A DNA stretch of 64,000 nucleotides from Hyperoodon ampullatus (taxonomy: Eukaryota; Chordata; Mammalia; Artiodactyla; Ziphiidae): contig OX457064.1 in the NCBI GenBank assembly GCA_949752795.1, positions 104,509,454 through 104,573,453 on the forward strand, written 5' to 3'. The notes beneath the pieces were generated by a model, which saw nothing but the letters and a program-made list of their open reading frames with translations, had not been told where the DNA came from and did no database searches. Positions 10,461-22,406 of this stretch are shown one piece after another. Every line of letters starts with the position of its first letter. Position 1 is the stretch's first letter. A program made the translations under genes and the position numbers.

Positions 10461-13330
10461 CACTATATTTTCATTGTTGTTTACTTGAGTTCATTGAAGG
10501 AATAGACTGCAAGTTCAGGATCTAGGATGCTGACTGGAGAGAAAGTAAGATTCAAAAATAATTGGTTAAATAAATTAAATGCTCCTTTGAAGGGGCTAAA
10601 GCCATCAGCATTTTAAAACTGGGAAAACTAGAGTTCAGATATTAAACAATTTAGCTTAACAGTCAGTAGGGACCATATCCTGGGACCTTTGATCCAAATT
10701 TTATATTCTTGCTGTAAAATAGAAAACCATAAGCAACCGTTGTAATTTAGTGTTATATTACATTTACTTAGTGCTGTATAAATTAAAGGGAGGGAAAAAC
10801 GGTATGTGCTGAAGTAATGATGACTAAATTTATAGAAGTTATTTATAGAATATATTGAACTCCAGGTGTTTTCTAGGGAACAGAGTAAGAAAACTGAGGA
10901 GCATTGCTTGATGGGAATAAGCCACCACATGAAATGAAGCTAGAGAGTAAAGTGGGGCTAAACGTCTCATTTGAAAATTAAAAATAATTCCATCTTGTGT
11001 TTCACAATCTGGACAAGTAGTTCCTGGTTTTATGTCAGAGTGACCAGGTGGTTAATTCTTCCACGGCATTTAAGACTGATGGTGTTATCGGGTCTTTCCT
11101 CAGTGACGTGCCTCTCCTCCTGCACCATGTGGTCCTAAAAATCAGAAAACAAGACTTATCCATGTTGTTCTCTAATGCAGCACCCAGACAGTGCCTTTTG
11201 GAGGGGGCACATAGGAAGGCTGTGTGGAAAGAATGGATGCCTTGCCAGGGTGGCGAGTCCTGTGTCTGCCTGAAGGTTTGTGCATCAGTACCCAGAAGCA
11301 GGTAAGAATGAGCTGACATTCCCATGTGGATAGAAATGATGGGTTAAAGAAGGGCAATGCTAATCAAGAGAGGCTTGAGGCACCAAAACAGTTTCAGAAA
11401 TTAATGACCCAACTAACTCCTTGAATTAGGTAATAATGCTAAGAGTCTTCCAGAGATGCACCTTTAGGAAAAACACTCAGATATGTTTTGGGCTTGAACA
11501 TCCCAGCCAGACTAGTCGCAGACTGTCTTACGATCAAAGCAACGGGAGCTAGAAGAGGACTTATCTTCCTCCTCTGTCTTCCGATCCACAAAAGTTCTCT
11601 GAAGTCCAGCCAAGAGAGGCTGCTTGCTTGAAGCTAGACATATCCACTGGTCAGTGATGTTGCCTCCTGAAGAACTTTGGGCTGTAACCTTGGAGATGAC
11701 AGTAGTCTGTCGGCTGTGGAAGTGGTGGGGTCGTGAGAGGTCCTGGAAATCGGGTATAGTCTTTGAGCCAGCTTCTTGATATGGTGTTCTTGGAGGGGAA
11801 TACCCTCTGTCTCCCAAACTCTTAATTCCTTTCTCAGTTCAAAGAGTCACTCAGACTCTTCGTCTTAACCATGAAATGATGTGGATATTATGCTTTCTAA
11901 GTGTAGCAATGAAGTCAATGAAGAAATAGGATTTAGATAAAGCCATGGATTCATAACAGACAATGACGACTGAAGCGTGAGAAGTAGGCCATCTCAGGAG
12001 ACGTGTATTACAAAGTACTTCCCACTATTAGAAGTTTTCTAAAACGCCCCTGAAAGTTGGCAGCTTAGCCACAACTTTATTAATAGCTCCTGTTCCAGGG
12101 AGTTTCTGCCTTATAAGTCACCTGAGCAACATGGTGCCATAGCTGGAGTTGTCAGGAGTTCATGGAGATTAAGTCTGCCTCAGTAGAAGAAAGGGAAGCT
12201 AGGGATGGCTGAGGCTGAGGAATGAGGTTGATATTGTGGGATATTATGGAATAAAAACATGTCTTGTACAAAGGGTCTCTTACAGCCATTTTAGAGATGC
12301 TTAAGTAGGTAGCCAGGGGCTCGTGACCAAGGTAATAAGGAATAACCCTGAGCTTGGAAAATAAAGGCTAAAACAGGAATGGTGGGCTGGAAAAAGACAA
12401 GAAGAGGATTGTGGAAATCAGGGTGAAGGCAAAACAGTGCAGCCAAGCTGGCTGGCATGGCATTCCAGAGCCAGGAACTTGGTAATATCTGCCTAATCCC
12501 CCTCTCTGCAGTGTCTCTGATCCTTTGGGAGCATTTCTTTGCCTAATTATGCGGCCATGTAACTGTCAGGTAAGAAAGAAAATTTACCCTGTTTAGGCAA
12601 GCATCTGGCAGATGGAGGAGAGATTCATTACTCCCAGAAATGCATCATCTTGCTTCTGTCAACCTAAAGAAAGTGAAATGTTTTCTCCTGGAAATGTAAT
12701 CATGGAGGTTATTCCATCACACTTTTAAACTTCTACTTTCTCCCTAAAGAACTTTTTTTCTCCTACTTGGAGATGTTGCAGAATCCATTATTTGATACGA
12801 TGCCGGTTGTTATAAGTAATATTTCTTCCTTCAATAACTAGATAGAAATGCTCAATTCAATATATTGGATTTGGGGAAACCATTTTCCCATCTTCTCCAA
12901 TTAATTGCACATTATAACATGTTAATTATAAGTGTAAATATAATGTCAAGGGGATTCAGGGAAAATATGCAATGACTTTCAAAAGTAAATTCAGAATCTA
13001 TTTGTGGTTCGGTTTTTGGTTGTATGTGTGTAGTTTCTGTGATGTCTCTCTTCCAAGGTCAGAGCTTCTCCGAGCTGCCTGCTATAGGTGTATAATAAAG
13101 ATGTAGGTAAGGAACAGAGAGCTGTAAACGGTAGATATGGGTTTTAGCCTAATATCCATCTCTTTGACACACAACCAACTGGAGGAAATAGCAGGGTATC
13201 TGTTTCCGTATTTTTTTCGTACACTCTACATACATTCTGATTGTGTTTGTATGTCATCAGGGTACCACAAATTCCTTAAGCTATTTTCAAGTATTTGGAG
13301 ATTTGCCCGTTGCTCCTAGAGCTGCAGCAG
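10461..13330. other. Largely unclassified stretch
   Basis: No gene recognised across about 2.9 kb. The sub-region 11512-12120 on the minus strand is noted separately. The rest is AT-rich with no clear repeat, apart from possible traces of old MIR that I cannot support. Confidence 0.4.
11512..12120 (-). other. Unidentified minus-strand segment with broken reading frames
   Basis: A minus-strand frame is open for about 100 codons at 11512-11817. It opens with TTG rather than ATG and is preceded by stops. A second frame across the same span also reads as a fairly normal amino-acid mix with a few stops. I recognise no domain. It could be a decayed coding remnant, part of an unlisted repeat, or chance. 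No function is proposed. Confidence 0.25.
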
Positions 13331-13342
13331 CCTCATATTCTT

Positions 13343-13964
13343 CTTTTTAAAAAAATTGAAGCACAGTTGATTTACAATATTGTGTTAGTTTCACATGTAT
13401 AGCAAAGTGATTCAGTTATGTGTGTATGTGTGTGTATCTGTATATATACATATTCTTTTCCATATTCTCTTCCATTATAGGTTATTACAAGGTATTGAAT
13501 ATCGTTCCCTGTGCTGTACAGTAGGTCCTTGTTGTTTATCTATTTTATATACAGTCGTGTGTATATGTTAATCCCAAACTCCTAATTTATCCCTCCCCCT
13601 CCTTTCCCCTTTGGGAGCCATAAATTTGTTTTCTATCTGTGAGTCTATTTTTGTTTTATAAATAAGTTCATTTGTGTTATTTTTTAGATTCCACCTATAA
13701 GTGATATCATATATTTGTCTTTCTCTGACTTCACTTAGTATGATAATCTCTAGGTCCATCCATGTTGCTGAAAATGGCAAGATTTCATTCTTTTTTATGG
13801 CTGAGTAATATTCCATTGCATCTATGTACCACATCTTCTTTATCCATTCATCTGTCGATGGCCATTTAGGTTGTTTCCATGTCCTGGCAATTGTAAATAG
13901 TGCTGCTATGAACATTGGGGTGCGTGTATCTTTTTGAATTAGAGATTTTGTCTTTTCTGAAGTA
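13343..13964 (-). mobile_element. L1 3' end, antisense, 5'-truncated
   Basis: It starts with the poly-T/A tail and 'ttgaagcacagttgatttac'. It then runs through the UTR ('ccctgtgctgtacagtaggt') into ORF2 ('tggctgagtaatattccatt', 'gaacattggggtgcgtgtat'). A short possible target repeat 'atattctt' occurs near 13335 and 13964. Confidence 0.9.
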
Positions 13965-14179
13965 ATATTCTTATTTCTATTATCACTGAATTTCAGTCTT
14001 CCCTTCAGGATGCACATGGAAAGGCTCTGAGCTGGAAAAACTGTAAGGCCAGAAGGCAGAAGATGACATTTATGGGCAACTCTGTCTTGGTCATAACTCT
14101 ATTCCTCCACCATTACTTGGTGTCAGACATTCAGCCAAACACTAATATAGATGAAAGAGCTGTTTACTTTTATTAGCCC

Positions 14180-14280
14180 ATTAAGCAAATGCTTATCAAG
14201 CTCCTACCATGCTGGACAGTGTGGTAGCCCTGGTGCAGAAAAAGAAACACACAGATGGACCCTCACTGATGAGGGTAAGA
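14180..14280 (-). repeat. L2-like fragment
   Basis: Antisense L2-like pattern 'gcttatcaagctcctaccat', 'gctggacagtgtggtagcc'. Short and weakly supported. Confidence 0.4.
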
Positions 14281-14548
14281 AAAACAGGCTTGAGGCACAT
14301 ACAGCCTCCCCTCAGGGATGGAGTCCTGTGCCCAGGGCACCCACAGCCCCTTGCCAGTGGAGGAAGCAGGGCTGGAGCATCTTCTAGTAACAGATAACGC
14401 ACTTGGCCAGACCACGGTGAAGCCAAGAGCACACCAATCTGAGAATGGGATCTTCTCTGGCTGCCACTGATTAGCAGTGTGATTGGGGGCTGCTGATTCA
14501 AATCACCTCCAGGCTCAGTGTCCTCATTCATTGAATGAAGGGATTTAG

Positions 14549-15353
14549 AGGAAACTTCCCCACTCCTGGGCATATATCCGGAGAAAACCATAATTCAAAA
14601 AGATACATGCACCCCAATGTTCACTGCAGCACCATTTACAATAGCCAGGACATGGACACAACCTAAATGTCCATTGAGAGATGAAGGGATAGAGAAGATA
14701 TGGTACATATATACAATGGAATATTACTCAGCCATAAAAAAGAATGAAATAATGCCATTTGCAGCAACATGGATGGACCTAGAAATCATCATACTTAGTG
14801 AAGTAAGTCAGAGAAAGACAAATATATGATATCACTTATATGTAGAATCTAATTTAAAAAAATGATACAAATGAACTTATTTACAAAAGAGAAACAGACT
14901 GACAGATATCAAAAACAAACTTATGGGTACCAAAGAGGAAACTTGGGGGGGAGGGATAAATCAGGAGCTTGGGATTAACATACACACCCTACTGTATTAT
15001 AAGATAGATAACCAACAAGGACCTGTTGTATAGCACAGGGAACTCTACTCAATATTCTGTAAAAACCTATATGAGAAAATAATCTGAAAAAGAATGAATA
15101 TATGTGTATGTATAACTGAATCACTTTGCTGTACACCTGAAGCTAACAGAACATTGTAAATCAACTATACTCCAATAAAATTTAAAAAAATAAAATCAAA
15201 TAAATAAAATAAAATCAAGGAAGTTTTAAAAAAAATACAGTTGATACAAACAAGCAATACTTACTCCAGGTTTCTGTATATAAAATTAATTACAGTATAT
15301 GTATGTAAAATTAAAATCAATTAATGAATAAAAATGAAAAAAAAGGAAACTTC
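14549..15353 (+). mobile_element. L1 3' end with possible 3' transduced tail
   Basis: Sense L1 from the ORF2 tail at 14559 ('cactcctgggcatatatccg') through its 3' UTR to 'ctccaataaaatttaaaaaa' near 15185. A-rich sequence follows, then about 100 bp that is not L1 3' UTR (about 15238-15330), then a second A-rich stretch ending at 15343. The 10-base repeat aggaaacttc occurs at 14549-14558 and 15344-15353. This suggests that the whole block, including the extra tail, was inserted together. Confidence 0.8.
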
Positions 15354-16114
15354 AGTCTGTGTGTGTGTATAGACTGTGTATATGCATGTATATATGTGTC
15401 TACATATATATGTCTGTAATTACTATAAATAAGAAAACAAAGCATAGAGTTGACATTTCTCATCTCTTGTTCTGGGTCTGTTGCTTTTCCTTCTTAGTTT
15501 TTGGCTATTTTTCTGCTTTTCCTCTGTTGACATTCACCTGTCATAACAAACTGTAGCTCACCTCTGCCTAAAGCTAGCTCTTCTTTGAAATCTCTGCTTC
15601 TCCTGTTCCAGTTTTTCTTCCTTTGCCTAAACAGAGCATCAAGAAAGGAAGAAATCAATAGGAGAAATGATATGTTTTGATCAGCAGTTTTCTCTAAATT
15701 ACATTTGTTAAAGTCTGGCCATTTCATATTCTGTTTAATGTATTCCATCAAGGTCATTTTCAATCTTGAAGTTCCTTCCCACTTCTTTCATTTCAAAAGA
15801 TGAGAGGTTAATGTCTTGCTTTTTAAAAATTAATAGCAACTCACTGGAACTACGATAAAGGCAAAACGGAGCTTTCTTATGAATGACTAACATGGGTCTC
15901 TTTTGGGGAAAAATGTATGGAAGAACTAAGGCAATGACGTATTTTTTAATCCCCCCTATTTATAATGGATTATCATTGCACACAATTTACATACGGCCAA
16001 CAAAGTACGGCAAGAGAATATATTGCTCAAACGCTCAGGTAACAACTTAAAATCCAGTTAATTCAGTGGTAAACATCAGAGGAATCAGTTGCAAAGAGTT
16101 TTCATGGCAGGGGA
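15354..16114. other. Unclassified intergenic stretch
   Basis: A TG/TA-rich run lies at about 15355-15415. No gene recognised. The minus-strand 89-codon frame at 15494-15763 has no recognisable domain. Confidence 0.4.
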
Positions 16115-16230
16115 GGCCGTAGTGGAAATAACGTTGGCTTAAGTATCAAGAGATCTGGTTTCTAACCTGGCATTTAATACAATTGTGTGTCCTTGGGAAA
16201 GTTATTTCATTTCTCTGTGGGGAGTGAGGA
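16115..16230 (+). repeat. MIR fragment
   Basis: Sense MIR order 'gtagtggaaataacgttggc', 'gatctggtttctaacctggc', 'tgtgtccttgggaaagttat', 'tcatttctctg'. Confidence 0.7.
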
Positions 16231-16559
16231 CAACACCTCCAGGCCCAGTTATCCATCACTGCAGAGAAAATCACCTGGAAGCTTCCATGCCATCCTTCGG
16301 TTCTGAGTGAGTCTGCTGGTTCCGGGTGAGCCTCGAGCCTGCCCAGGTTCTAGGGGAGCAGAAGCAGGTTCTACCTCTTTTACACGAGCATTTCAAACAG
16401 GAGATACTTATTCGGCCATTTTTAGAAAAGACATGCTTTCCACCTAAGCTACCATTTTTAATGCTTAATCATTGCCTTGGAATAGGGATTGTTTATTATC
16501 CATTTTAAAAATAATTAGCACCTACTCAAATATTTTTTGTTTATAACTTCTTGTAGGCT

Positions 16560-17275
16560 TTCTTTTCTACATATATATATTTAAATCATTTCTGTATTTT
16601 AAATTATTTGCCCACAGCTTTTTTTTTTAAAACATCTTTATTGGAGTATAATTGCTTTACAATGGTGTGTTAGTTTCTGCTTTATAACAAAGTGAATCAG
16701 TTATACATATACATATGTCCCCATATCTCTTCCCTCTTGCATCTCCCTCCCTCCCACCCTCCCTATCCCACCTCTCTAGGTAGTCACAAAGCACCGAGCT
16801 GATCTCCCTGTGCTATGCAGCTGCTTCCCACTAGCTATCTATTTTACATTTGGTAGTGTATATATGTCCATGCCACTGTCTCACTTTGTCACAGCTTACC
16901 CTTCCCCTTCCCCGTGTCCTCAAGTCCATTTTCTAGTAGGTCTGTGTCTTTATTCCCATCTTGACCCTAGGTTTGCCCACAGCTTTATTGAGACATAAAT
17001 GACACATAACATTGGGTAAGTTTAAGGTGTATAGGAGGTTGATGTGGTACATTTACATATTGCAAAATGATTACCAGCATAGCATTAGCTAACACTTCCA
17101 TCCCGTCACATAATTACCATTTCTTTTTTGTGGTGAAAACAGTTACCATCTACTCACTTAGAAATTTTCAATATATGATACAATATTGTTAACTATAATC
17201 ACTGTGCTGTACATTAGATCCCCAGGACTCGTTACTCTTATAACTGGAAGTTTGTCTACATATATTTTTAATGTT
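16560..17275 (-). mobile_element. Ancient L1 (L1MA/MB-like) 3' end, interrupted
   Basis: Antisense old L1 3' end: 'agctttattgagacataaat', 'gtaagtttaaggtgtatagg', 'tattgcaaaatgattaccag', 'ctgtacattagatccccagg'. It is split by the younger L1 at 16623-16971. Confidence 0.7.
16608..16986 (-). mobile_element. L1 3' end (second 3' UTR type) with target-site duplication
   Basis: L1 body about 16623-16971, antisense, with the UTR variant 'ttgctttacaatggtgtgtt' and 'catatgtccccatatctctt'. This differs from most L1s in the window but matches the edge copy at 1-889. A perfect duplication 'tttgcccacagcttt' lies at 16608-16622 and 16972-16986. Only about 350 bp was inserted. Confidence 0.95.
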
Positions 17276-17681
17276 TATTTAAAATCCATCTGAGACTATA
17301 TTACTAAGGATAGAGCTTTTAATATCTTAACAGCTATAGGTTTGATAGATGTTACGCATATAAATGTAATATCTTTGCTTTTCAGCTGACCTGCACAATT
17401 CTCTAAGGATTGTTGTGATTGAATTAAGCCCTAGCTAGTATCTATGGGCCAAATCCATGAGGATTTCTCTGGAGGGAAATTGTTATATTTACTTGTTAGT
17501 GAGAAATATAAAATGATAAAAATTCCTTTTTGGCCTTAGAGAGAAGATATTGCAACCGCAGAAAAAGACAATTGGTTGCTTGGCCTTTCACTGGAGTCCG
17601 AGTGAAGGACTTGGCAGTGGTTCTGGTCCATGTGATTTCTGTCCTCAGCCATCCCTCCTCAGTCCCAATGGGGGCTCCATT
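17276..17681. other. Unclassified intergenic stretch
   Basis: Nothing recognised in about 400 bp. Confidence 0.4.
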
Positions 17682-17755
17682 TTGTACTGGTTGAGAGACC
17701 AGCCTTTCACATGAAAAGAAGCTCAACATCGCTAATTATTAGAGAAATGCAAATC

Positions 17756-18165
17756 AAAACTACAATGAGGGGGACTTTCCTGGTGGTGCAGTGGTTAAGA
17801 ATCTGCTTGCCAATGCAGGGGACACGGGTTCGAACCCTGGTCTGGGAAGATCCCAAATGCTGTGGAGCAACTAAGCCCATGCTCCACAACTACTGAGCCT
17901 GTGCTCTAGAGCCCGCAAGCCACAACTACTGAAGCCTGCGCGCCTAGAGCCCGTGCTCCACAGCAAGAGAAGCCCATGCTCCACAACAAGAGAAGCCACT
18001 GCAATGAAAAGCCTGTGCACCACAACACAGAGTAACCCCTGCTCGCTGCAACTAGAGAAAGCCCGTGCACAGCAGTGAAGACCCAACACAGCCAAAAATA
18101 AATAAATAAATAAATAACAAAACAAAAACCCCAAAAAACAAACAAACAAACAAAAACTACAATGA
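17756..18165 (+). mobile_element. CHR-type SINE, long form, inside L1
   Basis: Body 17769-18152, about 384 bp and the longest SINE in the window. It contains several tandem-like 'ctccacaacaagagaagcc' units and an extended A-rich tail with AAAT and AAAC runs. A perfect duplication aaaactacaatga lies at 17756-17768 and 18153-18165. The cysteine-rich minus-strand frames here are artefacts of the SINE. Confidence 0.95.
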
Positions 18166-18851
18166 AGTATCATCTCACTCTGGTCAGAATGGCCATCCTT
18201 AAAAAGTCTACAAATAATAAATGCTGGAGAGGGTGTGGAGAAAAGGGAACACTCTTACACTGTTGGTGGGAATATAAATTAGTAGAGCCACTATGGAGAA
18301 CAGTATGGAGGTTCCTTAAAAAACTAAAAATAAAGTTGCCATATGATCCAGCAATCCGACTCCTGGGCATATATCCAGACAAAACTATAATTTGAAAAGA
18401 TACATGCACCCCAATGTGCATAGCAGCGCTATTTACAGTAGCCAGGACATGGAAGCAACCTAAATGTCCATCAACAGACAAATGGATAAAGAAGATGTGG
18501 TACATATATACAGTGGAATATTATTCAGCCATAGAAAAGAATGAAATAATACTGTTTTCAGTAACATGGATGGACCTAGAGATTATCATACTAAGCAAGG
18601 CAAAGACAAATATTATATCACTTATATGTGGAATCTAAAACATGATACAAATTAACCTATTTATAAGACAGAAACAGACTCACAGGCATAGAACACAAAT
18701 TTATGGTTACCAAAGGGGAAGGTAGGGGAGGGATAAATTAGGAGTTTGGGATTAACAGATACACACTCCTATATATAAAATAGATAAACAACAAGGACCT
18801 ACTTCATAGCACAGGGAACTATATTCAGTATCTTGTTATAAACTGTAATGG

Positions 18852-19085
18852 AAAAGAATATGAGGGGCTTCTCTGGTGGCGCAGTGGTTGAGAGTCCGCC
18901 TGCTGATGCAGGGGACACGGGTTCGTGCCCCGGTCCGGGAGGATCCCACATGCCGCGGAGTGGCTGGGCCCGTGAGCCATGGCTGCTGAGCCTGCGCGTC
19001 CGGAGCCTGTGCTCCGCAACGGGAGAAGCCACAGCAGCGAGAGGCCCACGTACCACACACACACACACAAAAAAAAAGAATATGA
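18852..19085 (+). mobile_element. CHR-type SINE, short form, inside L1 3' UTR
   Basis: Body 18864-19073, with an (AC)n run before the A-tail. A perfect duplication aaaagaatatga lies at 18852-18863 and 19074-19085. Confidence 0.95.
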
Positions 19086-19390
19086 AAAAGAATGTATATA
19101 TAGGTATAACTGAATCACTTTGCTGTACACCAGAAACTAACACAACATTGTAGATCAACTGTATTTCAATAAAAAATAAAGTAAAAAGAGGAAAAAAGTC
19201 CAGCCTTTGATGCCAGACAGCCCAGATTGCACATCGTCATTGCCCCACTTCCCAGACACGTCCTTAACCCTAGTCTCAGCTTCCTTATCTGTAAAAAGCC
19301 TGCAATGATAGAAGCCACTTAGAGATTTACATGAAGGTAAGTGACGGCACAAAGCGCTTGGCTCAATGTCTGACATTAAGAACTCTTCGG

Positions 19391-20790
19391 GAGCTGCTCA
19401 TGTTATTAGTTTTATTTCATTACCACCATCCTTGTGTTTCTCCGTGTCTCACTCCCTTGAAGAGGCTGTCCCAGCTCTCAGAATTCTCGACAGCTGGATG
19501 ACCCAGTGTTTCTCTTGGGCATCATTTTTAAGGAGCAGCTCAGAGCAGAGACACGGAGATTCCTGGTAGCTACGAACCCAGACACTTCCTCATGTGACTA
19601 CTGTACACTCCTGGGTCCCAATAGCATTGTTCTAGGGGTAAAAAGTTATGGTTGAAACATCACTGCTCAGACTAGCGGTAGGGCTCTGGCCCACCGACTC
19701 TCCATTTAGAGGTGCTTTCATCCCTAACTTTCCTTTCCTGGAAACTTCCATCTGTAGGTAAGTATGCACTTGTGAGAAGAAGCATCATGGAAGCACCTTT
19801 CTCATATTTTATCCTGAGATAAGATTACCGGACATATGATGACATGAAGAATCACCTGTACCCTTTGGGTTAATTGTGCCAACACTGGTTTAGAGCAACT
19901 CAGAGCAGCGTGATATGCAAGGCTGCCCTGGGTGGATTTGGAGCAGGTTTCTGATCACCTTCTCTTCCTGAGTTCAAAATGACATCATTCACCTTTTCCC
20001 TTGTGGAATGACTCCCCCTCTGGTTTCTAATTAGTCTTGGCTCCAGATGTGGTCTGAGCGAAGCAGGGTGCAGGACCCTTTCATGTTACCTGGGCGGGAG
20101 GTGTCTCTGCCTGCCCTCTAAGGCGGCATTGACATCTAAGGAAAGTTATCACATCCTGAACTTACTGCCAAAATGTGGGAGGTTTTAGTTGATTCTGTTG
20201 TCAAGGCTCACCTCCTCTATTGTGTTTTGCAATTGATTTTTTTAACTTAATGCGGGCCTTTCTACTAATAGGCAAAATGCTTTCTGGACTATGAAATGTC
20301 CACCTGTCCTGATTCCTCTTCCTTGTAATTACCTCTCCCAGCCAGGCACTCACAGCACTCTGTCCTGAACTTGGACTGGACCTGGAAACCCAAACAACCC
20401 TTCCAAGTCCTTCCAAAGCCTTATCATCTTCCAGAACAACACTTTACACACAGAAAATAAATAAAAATGTAGTTCCGTATAACCACCGCAAGAAAACTTT
20501 TGCAAAAGTGAGGCATTATTCTCATTGTAAAATAATTCACTTTAGTGGGGAAAAAAACAACTCACCTTGACACATCTTGAGATAGCAAGTTAGCTGACTG
20601 CTGAGTTTAGACTGATTTAAGAGCAACACCTTAGCACGTGACTCTCATGAATATTTCCCCCGAAAACTTATCTCTCTCATTTGGATCTTCGCTGAGTCAC
20701 CCCTTTGTGTGGAGTTAATTGCCAGCTCCCAGCAGGGCCTGTAAGGACAGCAGAGCTCGATTCTCTTGACTCCATCCATCTCCCATCACT
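19391..20790. other. Unclassified intergenic stretch
   Basis: About 1.4 kb without recognised repeats or a plausible gene. This is one of the longer repeat-poor intervals in the window. Confidence 0.45.
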
Positions 20791-20794
20791 TTCA

Positions 20795-21310
20795 GACTCC
20801 TTCACTTGATGGCAGCCCATTGTTTCCTTCTCTGTCTTGAACACACCAGGTTTGCTTCCTCCTCAGACCCTTTGCACTTGCCATGGCCCTGCCTGAACTT
20901 GCCCTTCCTCCAGGCTTTGGTTAGTGACTCAGTCATCATTCTGATTAGGATTGAATGCCACCCCTCCACGGGGCTTCCCTTGAGCCCCTGTTAACGTCTG
21001 CTCCCCACCCACTCAGACTCCACCTGACTCCCTCTCAAGTCCAAGCCATAACCCCAATGTCCTTTTATTCACAGAACTTTCCCCTAAGTTCCATATGTCT
21101 TATTTATACCCAGGCCATCCCTGGGGACACTTGCTTTCCTCATGTAATCATTAATTACTCGCAAGAGTGTTCTGGCTGAAATATGAAACTATATCCTTAT
21201 CATATTTATCACTTCTAGAAATGAGGTTTATTTATTTTTCCGTATCCTTCGTAGATGTCTCTTCACTAGAAAGTAGGCACAGGGACTTTGTGCCAGGTAA
21301 TTATTTAGGC
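20795..21310 (+). repeat. L2 (LINE-2) 3' region
   Basis: Sense L2 pattern: 'ttgaacacaccaggtttgct', 'cctcagaccctttgcacttg', 'cttattacctcagag'-like middle (diverged), 'actagaaagtaggcacaggg'. Ancient and interrupted by indels. Confidence 0.7.
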
Positions 21311-21434
21311 CCTGGGGAGGCAACGGTGAATACAGATTATGAGAACTCAATCAATATTTTTTGATGGGACCAGTTAAAGAAAACGAATGACAGGCTTTCA
21401 TATAATGTGTTTGTGCACAGACACATAAACGAAC

Positions 21435-21819
21435 TGAAGATTGTGTGTTCTTTTGTTTTTCTTTTAATTTTTATTTTATATTGGAGTCCAGTTGATTAAC
21501 AACGTTGTGTTAGTTTCAGCTGTACAGCAGAGTGATTCAGTTATACATATACATGTATTTATTCTTTTTCAAATTCTTTTCCCATTTAGGTTATTACAAA
21601 GTATTGAGCAGAGTTCCCTGTGCTGTACAGTAGGTCCTTGTTGGTTATCCTTTTTAAACGTAGCCGTGTGTACATGTCAATCCCAAACTCCCAATTTATC
21701 CCTCCCCCTCCCCCACCCCCATCACCCCAGGTAACCATAAGTTTATTCTCTATGTCAGTGAGTCTGTTTTGTTTTTTTTTTTGTAAATAAGTTCATTTGT
21801 ATCTTATTTAGTGAAGATT
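21435..21819 (-). mobile_element. L1 3' end, antisense, severely truncated
   Basis: Antisense 3' UTR ('ccagttgattaacaacgttg', 'cctgtgctgtacagtaggtc', 'ttatccctccccctccccca') to 'gtaaataagttcatttgtat'. A possible duplication tgaagatt lies at 21435-21442 and 21812-21819. It holds no ORF2 sequence. Confidence 0.9.
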
Positions 21820-22406
21820 TTAGATCAAGTTTTATTTCATAGTTATGTGGACTTACGCTCCAAAAAATATATACAAATAGGGATAAACTCACACTCATTC
21901 AGAGGAATGAGATTGCAAAGAAATTGTCAAAAAGTTCATTGAAAAAGAAACTTGTTTAAAAAGGTCGCTTCTGCTACATTGCATGAAACTTCCTAAAGAG
22001 GTCAGTGACTTCTCCATTAGTACCTGGGGTCTTCTCTGTATCTTTGTCAATTTTTTTCTTTTCAACATCTGGCCTTAGAATATGACAAGTTATTCTAGAT
22101 AATTTAGGCAATATTCTTGCAAGTAGCCATAATGCCCAGATTTGGGGGACGAGTTTATCAATCTGTAGACAAAACAACGATACTGGGGTCGCTGATTGCC
22201 TTTGCACATGGAGCCATGGATGAATCAAGAACAGATTTTTCTTTGAGAGGATAAACCGGGAGAAAAAAGCTGAGGTTGTGTTTCAACCTCCACTTGTCTC
22301 CTAGGCTTGGAAGCTTCGGGCACTACACGGTCTGCGTCACTTCATGTGGAAACATGGGCCGTAGCAAAGACCATTTATTTTCAGTGTGTGTAAAACCGAT
22401 GAAATC
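21820..22406. other. Unclassified intergenic stretch
   Basis: No recognised element. The 84-codon minus-strand frame at 21974-22228 has no domain I know. Confidence 0.4.

Larger units (their letters stand above)
17699..19208 (+). mobile_element. L1 3' half, carrying two SINE insertions
   Basis: Sense L1 from the late ORF2 region ('agctcaacatcgctaattat', 'ctggagagggtgtggagaaa') to the 3' UTR and A-tail at about 19170-19195. The short duplication ccagccttt (17699-17707 and 19200-19208) falls inside a MIR. SINEs sit at 17769-18152 and 18864-19073. About 0.9 kb of L1 sequence remains, and its ORF2 frame is broken by the SINEs and stops. Confidence 0.9.
17682..19390 (+). repeat. MIR split by an L1 insertion
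   Basis: The left piece (about 17682-17707, 'gtactggttgagagaccagc') and the right piece (about 19200-19390, 'gccagacagcccagattgca' to 'cttccttatctgtaaaaagc' and 'acaaagcgcttggctcaatg') join into one sense MIR once the L1 at 17708-19199 is removed. Confidence 0.75.

Noticed and set aside
13568..14017. 149-codon minus-strand frame
   Set aside because: It is an L1 ORF2 tail plus 3' UTR read-through.
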